A DNA stretch of 64,000 nucleotides from MPNP01 sp965221445 (GCA_965221445.1 CBDCSF010000013.1:2728001-2792000), one strand, 5' to 3'. Shown: positions 36,108 through 46,462, numbered from the stretch's first letter. The notes: generated from the sequence alone by a model not told the origin. A program made the numbers and translations.

Positions 36108-37766
36108 ATGCTGAAGGGTATTTCATTAAGGAACATCCTTTTCGTAGAGGAATTGGATTTAGAGTTCTCGCCGAATCTCAATATACTTTCCGGGGAAACA
36201 GGGGCAGGAAAATCCTTCCTGTTGGATTCATTGGGTTTTGCCCTAGGATTTGAATCTCCAAAGGAATTCCCTAGTAATGATAAAACTGGTGGAGAAGTAA
36301 CGGTTTGTTTCGAAGTATCCGAAATGAATCAACTAAGAAGTTTTCTGGAAGAAAAGGGCTACAATACCGGTACCGAATTATTCATTAGAAGAACTCTATC
36401 ACCCGGCGGCAGATCCGTATCCTTTGTGAACAACAGCCGGTGTTCAAGTGATTTCCTTAAGGAAATTGCTTTTTTTCTAGTTAACATCCATGGTCAACAT
36501 GACACAAGTCAGCTTTTGAACAAAAGGTTTCATAAGGACCTTCTAGACAAGTTCGGCCAACATGAAAACCTAATTCAGGAAGTAAGGGAGAAATGGGTCA
36601 GTTACCAAGCCCAAACAAAGGCCTACCAGGAATTGGAAAACCGTATCAATGCCCTTAACAGGGATCAGGAATACATTTCACATTCGTTGCTTGAATTTCG
36701 TGAATTTGGTCTCCAGGAGAATGAGCATCAATTATTGGAATCAAAAAGAACAGGTATGAAATTTGCTTCCCGAAATAGAGAGGCCATCGAAATCGTTGAG
36801 AAGATGATTGGTACTGACGGCATTTCAAGAATGGCAATTGATGCCATGAATGCCTTGGGTAAAATCAAGGGGGGATCAGAAGAGGAGGTAAAGAATATTC
36901 AGGATGCTTTGGAAAGAGCCTTGGTGGAAGTTGAAGAAGCTGAAAGAAGTGTAGAAGAATTCAAAAGAATAATGGATTTCGATCCCTATGAATTGGAGAA
37001 TTTGGAAAACAGATTGTTTGCCATCAGGGCTATGGCTAGAAAGCACAATGTACAACCAGATGAATTGTATGATTTTTGGAAGAACCAGGAGGAAAAAATT
37101 TCTGAACTAACTGAAGAGAAGCAAAAATTGAAAGATTTGGACAAAACTAGGAATGCCAGCTATGCTTCTTACCTGAAAGGTGCTGACGCGCTCACAAAGG
37201 CTCGTGGGGAAGCCGCCCAGAAACTTGATGATCAGATCAGGAAAGAACTGCCTCCACTAAAATTGGAAAATGCGGTTTTTCAAACCGTAGTCAGTGACGG
37301 GCAGGAAGGACCAACAGGAAAGGACACAATCCAGTTTTTGGCATCAACCAATCCTGGAGTTGCAATAGGTCCCATAAATAGAATAGCGTCAGGAGGGGAA
37401 CTGTCACGTTTTCTATTAGCGCTGAAAGTATGTCTTACAAACAAGGATACTGATATAAGTATGGTTTTTGATGAAATTGATAGTGGGATCGGAGGAGCGA
37501 CGGCTGATGCTGTTGGTAAAAAGTTGATGGATCTGTCAAAAAAATCACAAGTTTTAGCTATTACCCATTCACCTCAGGTAGCTGCCCTAGGCGCTCAGCA
37601 CTTTAAGATTGAGAAAAAGGTTAGGAGGCAGGAAACCAATATTTCGGTTGAGCTCCTAGATAAAGATAAGCGGGTTGATGAAATAGCCCGTATGCTTGCG
37701 GCGGAAACAATAACAGACGAAGCAAAGTCCGCTGCCAAAGTCCTGTTGAGAAATTCCAAATTCTAG
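36108..37766 (+). CDS. recN: DNA repair protein RecN
   Basis: A 552-residue SMC-like ATPase for double-strand break repair. Walker A is SGETGAGKSFLLDSLGF (residues 28-44); the coiled-coil arms span about 150-350; the signature is IASGGELSRFLLALK and Walker B MVFDEIDSGIGGATADAVG. VNIHGQHDTSQLLN is the RecN-specific segment after the N-terminal ATPase lobe. It begins 22 bases after bamD. Its TAG stop shares the palindrome CTAG with the stop of the convergent aminopeptidase gene, so the genes overlap by 4 bases. Confidence 0.95.
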   Translation: MLKGISLRNILFVEELDLEFSPNLNILSGETGAGKSFLLDSLGFALGFESPKEFPSNDKTGGEVTVCFEVSEMNQLRSFLEEKGYNTGTELFIRRTLSPGGRSVSFVNNSRCSSDFLKEIAFFLVNIHGQHDTSQLLNKRFHKDLLDKFGQHENLIQEVREKWVSYQAQTKAYQELENRINALNRDQEYISHSLLEFREFGLQENEHQLLESKRTGMKFASRNREAIEIVEKMIGTDGISRMAIDAMNALGKIKGGSEEEVKNIQDALERALVEVEEAERSVEEFKRIMDFDPYELENLENRLFAIRAMARKHNVQPDELYDFWKNQEEKISELTEEKQKLKDLDKTRNASYASYLKGADALTKARGEAAQKLDDQIRKELPPLKLENAVFQTVVSDGQEGPTGKDTIQFLASTNPGVAIGPINRIASGGELSRFLLALKVCLTNKDTDISMVFDEIDSGIGGATADAVGKKLMDLSKKSQVLAITHSPQVAALGAQHFKIEKKVRRQETNISVELLDKDKRVDEIARMLAAETITDEAKSAAKVLLRNSKF

Positions 37767-39553
37767 ATAGCGCGACAAGCCTCATTTAACCAGGATTGGG
37801 CTCCTTTACTTACCAAACCACATAGTTTCGAATATGTTTTAGAGTGATATAGATTTATCCAGGTTTTTTCGCTATTGGTCAAGTGTTCAGGCAAGACCAG
37901 AGATAGATCAATAGGTACAAAAGTCAGTGTTTCGAAGCAACTTTGTTGACTAACTTCAGAAACACCTTCTTTCATCTTGGTTAAGACAAGATTTTCAATC
38001 CTGATACCATATTTCCCCGGACGATATAAACCCGGTTCGAGAGAAAGGATAACGTTGTTTGGCAATGGTTTGTTATTTTTTTTGGACAGACCATATGGAC
38101 CCTCATGAACTTCCAGGAATTGTCCGACACCATGGCCAGTCCCATGATTATAATCCTCTTCCACTTCACCAAGGGGTTTCCGGGCAAATTTATCAATAAA
38201 ACAACCTGTTGAACCCAATTCCCAATTGGCTTGCGATATTGCGATCAAACTTTTCAGGACTAGTGTGAAATCCATCTGTTGCTTTTTAGTGGGTGTGCCT
38301 ACTGCAATGGTTCTGGTCAGATCGGTAGTCCCTTCAAGATATTGTGCCCCTGAATCAATTAGAAGTAGGTCGCCGAATTCCAACCTCCGATTGGTATCGT
38401 TATTAACACGATAATGAATTACAGCACCATTTGACCCCGAACCTACAATTGTTTCAAAACTTTGATCCCTGATATTTGATTGCTTTTCTCTATACTCCCA
38501 TAACCTTTTCACCAAATCAATTTCAGTAAGTTCAGTAGGGTTCGTCTGTTTGTAAAACCAGGTCAGGAATTCGACAACTGCAACTGCATCTCTAGTCTGT
38601 ACATCCCTGCACAAATTGATTTGAGTTTCATTTTTTATTGCTCGCTCCGCCAAACAAGGGTCGGGTTCAAGTACAACTTTACAAGTTTCATCAAGTATTT
38701 CAAAATACCTTTGAGGTGTTGTACCTGCATCAATTTGAATTGTTCCTTGAATCTTGCTCAAGTAATTTTCTAAATCCCTTTGTGCATAAATCCTTATTTC
38801 ACGATTGTCTTCGAGATTCAGTTCTTGAGGAATCTTTAGCGGATCAATAAAAAGGTCTATATCACCGTTGGAATATAAAATAGCCAGAGAATGAAAGATC
38901 GGCGTATTTGGGATATCATTTCCCCTAAGATTTAAAAGCCACCCGATAGAACCAGGATTTGTAATCAAAAGGGCCGAAAGTCCTTTCTTTTTTAACTTCT
39001 GGGATATGCGAAAGCGCTTGGCGTCATGGGTTTCACCAGCCAGTTCTTCCGGATAGTAATATATATCTGCAACTGGGGGCAGGGGTCTGTCTTCCCAAAT
39101 TTCATCAATTAGACTATCTGTAGGAAATAATTTTATCCCAATTTTACTCAGTTCTTTCTTCAGTTCTTCAACTTCTGAAACCGAATGGAAAAGACTGCAA
39201 TAGCCAACGGTTCCAATTGGAACTGATTTGGCCAACCAATTGACTATTTCTTTGTTTTCTAATGATAGAATTTCGAAGCTATCGGGAACAGTTTCCTGAG
39301 CTTCAAGGGTATATCTACCATCCACGAAAAGGGCTACCTTATCCAAGGTTACTGCAAGAATACCTGTGGAACCAGTAAAACCGGTCAACCAGGCTAGTCT
39401 TTCGTCACATTCAACAAGTTTTTCACCTCGATAAATATCAACTTTGGGGACAAGAAAGGAATCAAGGTTCCTAAATATAATTTCATGTCGAAGGTTTGTT
39501 AATTTCCACCCCTCATATCGAAAATTAGAATTTGGCAAGAAAGATTGGTGCAT
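37763..39553 (-). CDS. Xaa-Pro aminopeptidase (M24B family)
   Basis: A 596-residue two-metal peptidase that removes N-terminal residues before Pro. It has the creatinase-type N-terminal repeats (residues about 10-300) and a C-terminal pita-bread domain with ligands GDLLLIDSGAQYLEGTTDLTRT (two Asp), HGTGHGVGQFLEVHEGP (His) and LSLEPGLYRPGKYGIRIENLVL (two Glu). The approximately 600-residue form resembles eukaryotic APP1 and alphaproteobacterial homologues, longer than E. coli PepP. Its ATG overlaps the cobT stop by one base (TAATG), indicating coupling to cobS-cobT. Confidence 0.92.
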   Translation of the reverse strand: MHQSFLPNSNFRYEGWKLTNLRHEIIFRNLDSFLVPKVDIYRGEKLVECDERLAWLTGFTGSTGILAVTLDKVALFVDGRYTLEAQETVPDSFEILSLENKEIVNWLAKSVPIGTVGYCSLFHSVSEVEELKKELSKIGIKLFPTDSLIDEIWEDRPLPPVADIYYYPEELAGETHDAKRFRISQKLKKKGLSALLITNPGSIGWLLNLRGNDIPNTPIFHSLAILYSNGDIDLFIDPLKIPQELNLEDNREIRIYAQRDLENYLSKIQGTIQIDAGTTPQRYFEILDETCKVVLEPDPCLAERAIKNETQINLCRDVQTRDAVAVVEFLTWFYKQTNPTELTEIDLVKRLWEYREKQSNIRDQSFETIVGSGSNGAVIHYRVNNDTNRRLEFGDLLLIDSGAQYLEGTTDLTRTIAVGTPTKKQQMDFTLVLKSLIAISQANWELGSTGCFIDKFARKPLGEVEEDYNHGTGHGVGQFLEVHEGPYGLSKKNNKPLPNNVILSLEPGLYRPGKYGIRIENLVLTKMKEGVSEVSQQSCFETLTFVPIDLSLVLPEHLTNSEKTWINLYHSKTYSKLCGLVSKGAQSWLNEACRAI

Positions 39554-41424
39554 TACCTGGAATGGGTGGTGCGGAGACCTTGGAAAGATTTTTTAAGTGG
39601 TACTGGGTTCGCCTCAAAAAGTTCTGCAAGCTGTTCGGTCATAACACCTGCCAATTGATCAACTTCTGAGATGGTAACCGCCCTCTGGTAATAGCCGGTA
39701 ACATCATGACCGATCCCTATTGCAATCAGTTCGACCTGTTTTTTTCTTGTAATCATGGCAATTACTTTTCTGAGATGTGCTTCAAGGTAATCTGAGGAAT
39801 TTACACTGAGAGTTGAATCATCAACCGGAGCCCCATCCGAGATGACCATAAGGATTTTGCGACTTTCAAAACGATTGACCATTCGGCTATGAGCCCATTC
39901 CAGGGCTTCGCCATCAATATTTTCCTTAAGCAATCCTTCCTTCATCATCAAGCCTAGATTTGCCCTGGCTCGCCTCCAGGGAATATCACCATTCTTATAA
40001 ATTATATGCCTGATGTCATTTAATCTTCCCGGGGAAGGTAAACGCTCTCCATTGGCCCATTCAATCCTGCTATTACCACCCTTCCACAACTTGGTGGTAA
40101 AGCCAAGAATTTCTACCTTTACTTGGCAACGTTCCAAGGTACGAGCAAGGATATCTGCACACATGGCTGCCAATGAAATTGGTCTGCCTCGCATAGAACC
40201 AGAATTATCCAACAGCAGGGTTACAATGGTGTCCTTGAATTCGGTATCTTTTTCGACCTTGAACGAGAGGGGAGTTGTTGGGTTGGCAACAACCCTGGCG
40301 AGCCGACCTGCATCAAGAATACCTTCCTCACGGTCAAATTCCCAAACCCGGTTTTGCTTGGCCATCAATTTTCTTTGGAGTTTGTTGGCCAATCTTCCAG
40401 CTGCTCCTTTATATGGTTCCAATTGCTGATCAAGGTTTGTCCTCAATCGTTCCAGCTCTTCGATTTCAGCCAGATCCTCAGCCTTAATTGTTTCATCAAA
40501 CTTACTTGTAAAGATGCTGTAGTTAGGATCAGCCTCAGAGTGTGGCATTCGATTGATTTCAATATCCTGTTCATCACCAGGAGCTTCTTCTGCCTCACCT
40601 AATTCCAAATCATCAGCATCAATTTCCTCTAAAGGGTCACCTTCTTCGTTCTCTTCGAACGATTGCTCGTCGTAACTTTCACTATCCTCAGGTTCTTGCT
40701 TATCTTCATTTTCAACATCGGGTCTGTCTTCATCCGGGTCAGGTGGTGCTTCATTTTCTTCCTGGTCAGGGTCATCAGGATCATTTCCAAGTTGGTCGCC
40801 ATAACCAAAATCCCCGATAAGTTGGCGAACCAATCGAGCGAATTCCACCTGATCGGTCAAAGCATCATCAAGCCCTTCCAAGGTTTCTTGACCTCTTGCA
40901 TCGATTTCATCTGTATACAGGTTCAATACATTCTTTGCTTCAGGTGGAAGTGATTTCCCAGTTACCTTTTCATGAATATAGTAAGATAATGCATCAGCCA
41001 GTGGGGCTTCATAAGCCTCTTTAAAGGCGCCGTGGCCCTTTTTTCTGGCATTATCGGTAATCTTGGCCTCAATATTTTGTGCAACACCTTCCATCTGCAG
41101 GCAACCCAAAGCTTCACATCGGGCATTTTCCATTGCTGTATATAATTCCCGGGCTGTTACACCAGAGGGTAAATATTTTTGAAAAATATCGGAATTTTGA
41201 AACTTCGTCCTCAAAGCAAATCCGTCAGCTAGGCCTCTAGCTACAGTCAGGTCTTTTTTAGAGGATTTTATTCCCAAACTGGGGAGTCTGACTATTTCAC
41301 CAGTCATTCCAGGTGGGTCAGCAGAAAATCGGACAGTCAGTTCATCTGTCCCTGCAATGGAACGTGTTGTTTCCGTTAGTGCCTTTTTGAAGGAATCAAG
41401 GAGATTTTTGTCAAGCTCCGACAT
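39553..41424 (-). CDS. cobT: Cobaltochelatase subunit CobT
   Basis: About 623 residues from the ATG at 41424 (MSELDKNLLDSFKKAL); an in-frame TTG at 41451 would add nine residues but lacks an RBS. The middle (about 210-295) is a very acidic low-complexity stretch of DPDDPDQEENE-like repeats. The C-terminal von Willebrand A domain has the metal site TLLLDNSGSMRGRPISLA. CobT and CobS form the AAA+ motor that drives cobalt insertion into hydrogenobyrinate diamide by CobN in aerobic B12 synthesis. The genes adjoin as cobS-cobT. The CobN subunit is not in the window. Confidence 0.93.
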   Translation of the reverse strand: MSELDKNLLDSFKKALTETTRSIAGTDELTVRFSADPPGMTGEIVRLPSLGIKSSKKDLTVARGLADGFALRTKFQNSDIFQKYLPSGVTARELYTAMENARCEALGCLQMEGVAQNIEAKITDNARKKGHGAFKEAYEAPLADALSYYIHEKVTGKSLPPEAKNVLNLYTDEIDARGQETLEGLDDALTDQVEFARLVRQLIGDFGYGDQLGNDPDDPDQEENEAPPDPDEDRPDVENEDKQEPEDSESYDEQSFEENEEGDPLEEIDADDLELGEAEEAPGDEQDIEINRMPHSEADPNYSIFTSKFDETIKAEDLAEIEELERLRTNLDQQLEPYKGAAGRLANKLQRKLMAKQNRVWEFDREEGILDAGRLARVVANPTTPLSFKVEKDTEFKDTIVTLLLDNSGSMRGRPISLAAMCADILARTLERCQVKVEILGFTTKLWKGGNSRIEWANGERLPSPGRLNDIRHIIYKNGDIPWRRARANLGLMMKEGLLKENIDGEALEWAHSRMVNRFESRKILMVISDGAPVDDSTLSVNSSDYLEAHLRKVIAMITRKKQVELIAIGIGHDVTGYYQRAVTISEVDQLAGVMTEQLAELFEANPVPLKKSFQGLRTTHSR

Positions 41425-41464
41425 GTGATAGAACCGCCATTCTTTGGCCAATAATCATTTTGAT

Positions 41465-42433
41465 TTACCAATGCACACTGGAATTTACAGAGGTCTCAGG
41501 TAATTCTTCACCAAAACATCGCTGATAAAACTCAGCAACCGTTGGCCTTTCCAACTCATCGCACTTGTTTAAAAAACTAACCTGAAAGGAATATCCGATA
41601 TTTCGAAATATTTCTGCATTATGTGCCCAGGCCATTACAGTACGTGGACTCATTACTGTAGATAGGTCACCATTCATAAAGGCAGAGCGGGTAAGATCAG
41701 CTACAGACACCATTTTGGAAATAATCGTACGTCCTTTTACAGTATTGTAGTGAGGAGCCTTTGACAAAACGATTTGAGTTTCAGAATCATGCGAAAGATA
41801 ATTCAGGGTTGCCACCAGGGACCATCGGTCCATCTGACCCTGATTAATCTGCTGGGTGCCATGATATAGACCCGTTGTATCTCCTAACCCAACAGTATTG
41901 GTCGTAGAAAATATTCTGAAGTGCTTATGAGGGTAGATGATTTCATTTTGATCCAGTAGGGTTAGTTTACCTTCGGCTTCCAGTACCCTTTGGATAACAA
42001 ACATAACATCAGGTCTGCCCGCATCATATTCGTCGAAGACTAAAGCTACCTTATTTCTCAATGCCCAGGGAAGGATGCCTTCCTGAAATTCTGTTACCTG
42101 TTTACCTTCCCTCAGTTTGATGGCGTCTTTACCAATCAAATCAATCCTGGAAATGTGACTGTCAAGATTGACCCGTACGCAGGGCCAGTTAAGTCTGGCT
42201 GCAACCTGTTCAATATGAGTGGATTTACCTGTTCCATGGTAGCCCTGGATCATGACCCTTCTGTTGTGTGAAAATCCGGCAAGAATGGCAAGGGTTGTAT
42301 CAGGAACAAATTTATAGGTTGGATCAATATCGGGTACCCGGGGTGAAGGTTCTTCAAAACCTAATATTTCCATATCCAGGTCAATACCAAATGTTTCCCG
42401 GACTGAAATCCTTTTTGTTGGTTCAGTTACCAT
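41465..42433 (-). CDS. cobS: Cobaltochelatase subunit CobS
   Basis: A 322-residue AAA+ MoxR-type ATPase. Walker A is MIQGYHGTGKSTHIEQ, Walker B is VALVFDEYDAGRPDV, and IFSTTNTVGLGDTTGLYHGTQQINQGQMDRWSLVATL contains the sensor region typical of CobS. The N-terminus (RISVRETFGIDLDMEILGF) is the alphaproteobacterial CobS start. It works with CobT and CobN. A 125-base gap separates it from the J-domain gene, and cobT follows about 40 bases downstream. Confidence 0.95.
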   Translation of the reverse strand: MVTEPTKRISVRETFGIDLDMEILGFEEPSPRVPDIDPTYKFVPDTTLAILAGFSHNRRVMIQGYHGTGKSTHIEQVAARLNWPCVRVNLDSHISRIDLIGKDAIKLREGKQVTEFQEGILPWALRNKVALVFDEYDAGRPDVMFVIQRVLEAEGKLTLLDQNEIIYPHKHFRIFSTTNTVGLGDTTGLYHGTQQINQGQMDRWSLVATLNYLSHDSETQIVLSKAPHYNTVKGRTIISKMVSVADLTRSAFMNGDLSTVMSPRTVMAWAHNAEIFRNIGYSFQVSFLNKCDELERPTVAEFYQRCFGEELPETSVNSSVHW

Positions 42434-42558
42434 GTCTAATCCTGCATTGCTTTTTGATTAATTTCACAATAATCCTGTGTGGGTGAAAGGAGTCAATAAT
42501 TGGCAAGGAAAATGAATTAATCAAGCAGGTACAGGGATTGAAGTGCTTATTTTTCGAA

Positions 42559-43158
42559 TCAAGGGTCTGGTATCTTGCGACTTCGTTTTATTTGATCCCA
42601 AGCCCAAACGACCTCCTTTAAACGATCCTCATCAGATCTGTTGCCATTATTCATATCTGGATGTAAATCCTTGACCAAAATTCTGTATCTTTTTCTCGCA
42701 TCAGATTTGTTGAAATTAACGTCTAGGTCCAGAATTTCACTTGCCCTCTGTTCGGTTTTACTCAATCGTAGCCTTGAAACCGTGTGTCTGGTTTTGCTAC
42801 CAATTTCATCGGTTCCCAAAATATCAAAAGGATCATTTACCTCAAAACTTGACCAGGTAAACGTTTTACCACGGTTTTCAATTCCTGTTTTGAAATCTTC
42901 GCCCGTATCTTGTTTCTTATGCGCATAAAAATTCCATTGCGTGTTATAGGTTTTGATATGTTGCTTACAAAACCAGTGGAATTCATTTAGATTTTCAGGA
43001 GAAACCGGGGCCCTGTATTTACCTTTGCGGTCACATCCAGACATATGACATTTTATCTGCGAATTGTCGTCTTCACTGGCATGCCCTTTTCTTGAAGTGT
43101 TCTCTTTTTTCTTTGCGGCAGCAACAGATATATCGAAGTTTAAAAAATCTTTATCCAT
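42559..43158 (-). CDS. J-domain (DnaJ-like) protein
   Basis: A 199-residue protein with a J domain at its C-terminus: EILDLDVNFNKSDARKRYRILVKDLHPDMNNGNRSDED is the region (residues about 142-180), including the HPD tripeptide that stimulates DnaK. The N-terminal half has Cys pairs (CHMSGCDRKGKYRAP, FHWFCKQH) that could bind zinc. This domain order recurs next to cobS and bolA in alphaproteobacteria, which supports orthology. It is probably a specialised DnaK co-chaperone; the client is unknown. Confidence 0.88.
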   Translation of the reverse strand: MDKDFLNFDISVAAAKKKENTSRKGHASEDDNSQIKCHMSGCDRKGKYRAPVSPENLNEFHWFCKQHIKTYNTQWNFYAHKKQDTGEDFKTGIENRGKTFTWSSFEVNDPFDILGTDEIGSKTRHTVSRLRLSKTEQRASEILDLDVNFNKSDARKRYRILVKDLHPDMNNGNRSDEDRLKEVVWAWDQIKRSRKIPDP

Positions 43159-43230
43159 AATCCGAAATATTTATCTTCAAGCAAATAGAGGCAATTAAGG
43201 TAGAAAATTTTAATAGTTAGTGTTATCCAT

Positions 43231-43515
43231 TTGAAAGGAAAAAAATTGAAAATCAAGAACCAAATCCATACTAAATTGTCACGCTATTTTCAACCAACTT
43301 TCCTTGAGGTAGAAGACCAAAGTCATCTGCACGAGGGGCATGAAGGATGGAATGAAAGTGGAGAAACTCATTTTCACATCAGAATTTCCTCTTCAGGGTT
43401 TAAGAATCTAACCAGATTAAAAAGACACAGGCTGGTTCACGAGGCAATAACACCAGAACTAATGTCCAAAATCCATGCACTCTCTATTGAGATTATTCCG
43501 AATGAGAAGTTATAA
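43231..43515 (+). CDS. bolA: BolA family protein
   Basis: A 94-residue BolA-like protein with the class II KH-like fold. FLEVEDQSHLHEGH holds the conserved His that helps bind [2Fe-2S] with monothiol glutaredoxins, and RLKRHRLVHEAITPELMSKIHALSIEI is the FxGxxxxxRHRxVy-like helix. It is divergent from the J-domain gene, an arrangement conserved in alphaproteobacteria. It acts in iron-sulfur trafficking or stress-related regulation. It is convergent with gatB, 20 bases apart. Confidence 0.92.
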   Translation: MKGKKLKIKNQIHTKLSRYFQPTFLEVEDQSHLHEGHEGWNESGETHFHIRISSSGFKNLTRLKRHRLVHEAITPELMSKIHALSIEIIPNEKL

Positions 43516-43535
43516 TCTTGATGGAAAATCCACAG

Positions 43536-45017
43536 TTAACTTTCTGAAAGCAACTTTCCTACAATTTCATTAACAAGTTTGGGATTGGCCTTACCAGCAG
43601 TTTTTTTCATTACCTGGCCAACAAAAAATCCTGCTAGTTTTGGATTTTTCTGGTACTTTTCAACTTGGGATGGATTTTCAGCCAATACTTCACGTACAAT
43701 TACTTCAATGGATTGAGTATCTGAAACTTGTCGCATCTGGCGTTCATCGACAATTTTCAGAGGGTTCCCACCTTCTTCCCAAATAATTTCAAACAAATTT
43801 TTGGCAATTTTACCTGATATCTCGCCATTATCTATCAAATCCAAAATGGCCCCCAATTGTTCAGGTGAAATTGGTGATTCCTTTATCGAAAGACCTTCCT
43901 TGTTCAAACTACCGAAAAGTTCATTTATTACCCAATTGGCTGCCAATTTCCCGTTCCGATTGGAAGCAACCTGTTCAAAAAACTCGGCATTCTCCTGTTC
44001 TGCAACCAAGACGTCGGCATCATAATTGGATACCCCGTACTGCTGAATTAACCTATCTTTCAATCCATCGGGAAGCTCAGGAATATCTGCTTCTATTCTT
44101 TCAATCCACTCAGGATCAATTTCAAGGGGAAGGAGGTCAGGACATGGAAAATATCGATAATCATGTGCTTCCTCCTTGGATCTCATTGACCGGGTTTTGC
44201 CGGTACCGGGATCATACAATCTGGTTTCCTGCTGAACAGTACCGCCGTCCTCCCATACTCCTACCTGCCTGTTGGCTTCAAAGTCAATGGCCTGCTGAAT
44301 GTACCTGGTGGAGTTCATGTTTTTTATTTCACACCTGGTGTATAATTCTTCACTTCCCTGGGGTCTGACAGATACGTTTACATCGGCACGTAGATTCCCG
44401 TTTTGCATGTTTCCGTCACAAGTTCCCAAATATCTCATAATCTGCCGCAACTTCAAAATATAAGCTGCAGCCTCCTCGGGACTTCTCAAATCGGGAAAGG
44501 AAACGATTTCCATCAGGGCAATTCCTGTTCTATTCAAATCAACATAAGAAAAACTGGGGTGAATATCATGCAGGGATTTTCCGGCATCCTGTTCCAAATG
44601 AATATGTTCAATCCGAACTTTCCTGATTACACCTGGTTTTAATTCAATAAAAACTTCACCTTCCCCAACCAAAGGATGATAAAGCTGGGAAATCTGATAA
44701 CCTTGGGGGAGGTCCGGATAGAAGTAATTCTTTCTGTCAAATACCGAATAGGTATTTATCTTCGCTTTAAGTCCCAAACCGGTTTTTATAGCTTGCTCCA
44801 CACAAAATTCATTTAGAACTGGCAACATTCCCGGCATAGCGGCATCAACAAAATCTACATTGCTGTTTGGATCAGTACCAAAAGTTGTTGAAGAAGAGGA
44901 GAATAGCTTGGCGTTCGAAACAACCTGGGCATGAACTTCCAATCCAATAACCATTTCCCAATTTTCATTGGTGCCAATGATAATCTTGGATTCAGGTTCT
45001 CTATTTTTTGTTTCCAT
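43536..45017 (-). CDS. gatB: Asp-tRNA(Asn)/Glu-tRNA(Gln) amidotransferase subunit B
   Basis: A 493-residue kinase subunit of the GatCAB amidotransferase. It opens with WEMVIGLEVHAQVVSNAKLFSS and contains the family motifs YFYPDLPQGYQISQL, EQDAGKSLHD, LNRTGIALMEIVSFPDLRS and RYFPCPDLLPLEI. The YqeY-like C-terminal tail ends KTAGKANPKLVNEIVGKLL, which contacts the tRNA. It phosphorylates and amidates mischarged Glu-tRNA(Gln) or Asp-tRNA(Asn). The gatA and gatC genes are not adjacent here. Confidence 0.97.
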   Translation of the reverse strand: METKNREPESKIIIGTNENWEMVIGLEVHAQVVSNAKLFSSSSTTFGTDPNSNVDFVDAAMPGMLPVLNEFCVEQAIKTGLGLKAKINTYSVFDRKNYFYPDLPQGYQISQLYHPLVGEGEVFIELKPGVIRKVRIEHIHLEQDAGKSLHDIHPSFSYVDLNRTGIALMEIVSFPDLRSPEEAAAYILKLRQIMRYLGTCDGNMQNGNLRADVNVSVRPQGSEELYTRCEIKNMNSTRYIQQAIDFEANRQVGVWEDGGTVQQETRLYDPGTGKTRSMRSKEEAHDYRYFPCPDLLPLEIDPEWIERIEADIPELPDGLKDRLIQQYGVSNYDADVLVAEQENAEFFEQVASNRNGKLAANWVINELFGSLNKEGLSIKESPISPEQLGAILDLIDNGEISGKIAKNLFEIIWEEGGNPLKIVDERQMRQVSDTQSIEVIVREVLAENPSQVEKYQKNPKLAGFFVGQVMKKTAGKANPKLVNEIVGKLLSES

Positions 45018-45122
45018 CAGATGAGAAAATCCTAAATTTCACGTTCTGTCATGTTTGGATTCGATAGCTAGTTGCAAGGAATCTCAAGGGTGGCCTAATT
45101 TAAGAACCAAAGATCACAAATC

Positions 45123-45902
45123 CTAGGCTACCATTCTTTTTGGTAAGTTGTGTTTCATTTTCTGCCATTCAAGTAAAGCACCGCCAAAAGCTTTGAATAA
45201 TCCAATCGAAACAGGATCATTGATGGCATTGTATTCGGGGTGCCATTGTACAGCGAGTGCAAATCCAATGCTATCCATGATTGAAAGGGCTTCGGATGTT
45301 CCATCTGGGGCATGACCTTCAATTATTACTCTTGGACCCTTGGTTTTGATTCCTTGACCATGAAGAGAATTTACCCGAACGCTTTCGGAATTGAGTATCT
45401 TCTTGAAGATACTTCCTTCAACAAAATCCACGGAATGTCTTAAGGCAAATTTTTCATCTAGTGTACCATCTGGAGGCATCCTATGATTCATTATGCCGGG
45501 AAGGTCCCTGATTTCAGGATGAAGGGTACCTCCGAAGGCAACATTAAATTCCTGAAATCCCCTACAAACACCCAAAATTGGTTGCCCTCTTTTTTCACAA
45601 GCTCTGATCAATGGTAAACATACCCGATCTCTGTTTCGGTCGAATTTCCCATGGGCCGGAGTGGGTTTTTCGCCATATTCCTCTGGGTGAACATTTGGTT
45701 TCCCACCTGTAAACAGGAACCCATCACAGGTTTCCATCAGCTCATCAACAGAGAAATGCGCTGGATCTGTGGGGATAATTAATGGTACTGCGTCTGCGAC
45801 CTGGGAAATCGCCATGGTGTTCATTGTTCCGGTCGAATGGACAGGATAATCATTATCCAGATAATAAAAGTTACCCGTAATTCCTACTACTGGTCTGGTC
45901 AT
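45123..45902 (-). CDS. Gamma-glutamyl-gamma-aminobutyrate hydrolase family protein (class I glutamine amidotransferase)
   Basis: A 259-residue PuuD-like hydrolase. The nucleophile Cys lies in ILGVCRGFQEFNVAFGGTL, the catalytic His and Glu in VQWHPEYNA, and GFLFTGGKPNVHPEEYG is the family oxyanion-strand motif. It cleaves gamma-glutamyl amides such as gamma-Glu-GABA in putrescine degradation. No other puu genes are nearby, so the substrate is inferred by homology. It sits upstream of gatB on the same strand with about 105 bases between. Confidence 0.9.
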   Translation of the reverse strand: MTRPVVGITGNFYYLDNDYPVHSTGTMNTMAISQVADAVPLIIPTDPAHFSVDELMETCDGFLFTGGKPNVHPEEYGEKPTPAHGKFDRNRDRVCLPLIRACEKRGQPILGVCRGFQEFNVAFGGTLHPEIRDLPGIMNHRMPPDGTLDEKFALRHSVDFVEGSIFKKILNSESVRVNSLHGQGIKTKGPRVIIEGHAPDGTSEALSIMDSIGFALAVQWHPEYNAINDPVSIGLFKAFGGALLEWQKMKHNLPKRMVA

Positions 45903-46280
45903 CGTTTGGTTTCAACTTTCTAATGAGTAAAAACTAGAATCTAGAAAAAATCAATCGCAAATAGTCTGTAATCTATCAACACACCTAACTAATGATTTGG
46001 AAGTGATTATACTCCTCATTTGGTCTATTAATTTCAGATCTAACCACTGATACTGATGTAGCATTCTTAAATACGTAAGACATTGATGAGTATCAATGAA
46101 GTTTAGGTAAATATTCAAAACTCCACAATATAAATAAGCTTTAAAAATTCCATAATCAGCGATGCAATCCGGACTTCAAGAATAATAAACAGATTAATTC
46201 AGTTATTGACTGTTGATTCGAAAAGCACGATCCAAATAAGCGATTTACCATTCTTTTTGACCTTCCAAGGCATGGCAATT
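45903..46280. other. Gene-free stretch left of the nested mobile region
   Basis: About 380 AT-rich bases between the hydrolase and the mobile element. No gene, terminator or repeat was recognised. Its right edge ends in AATT, the presumed left copy of the target duplication. Across the element a minus-strand frame would rejoin for some 45 codons, but it resembles no family I know. Confidence 0.4.
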
Positions 46281-46462
46281 GAGACTGTGAAGGAATTGAA
46301 TAATCAGCTGTTGGATTTTTTTTTCATCATCACGGAATATCAATCCATTTGACCAATATTCGGATCATTTTACCAGTCAAAATCCACTTCAGGTCATGTC
46401 ATCATCAAAAACATTCCATGACCCGCAACACTCTTCACATAAAAAGTGTGTGTTGAATACTT

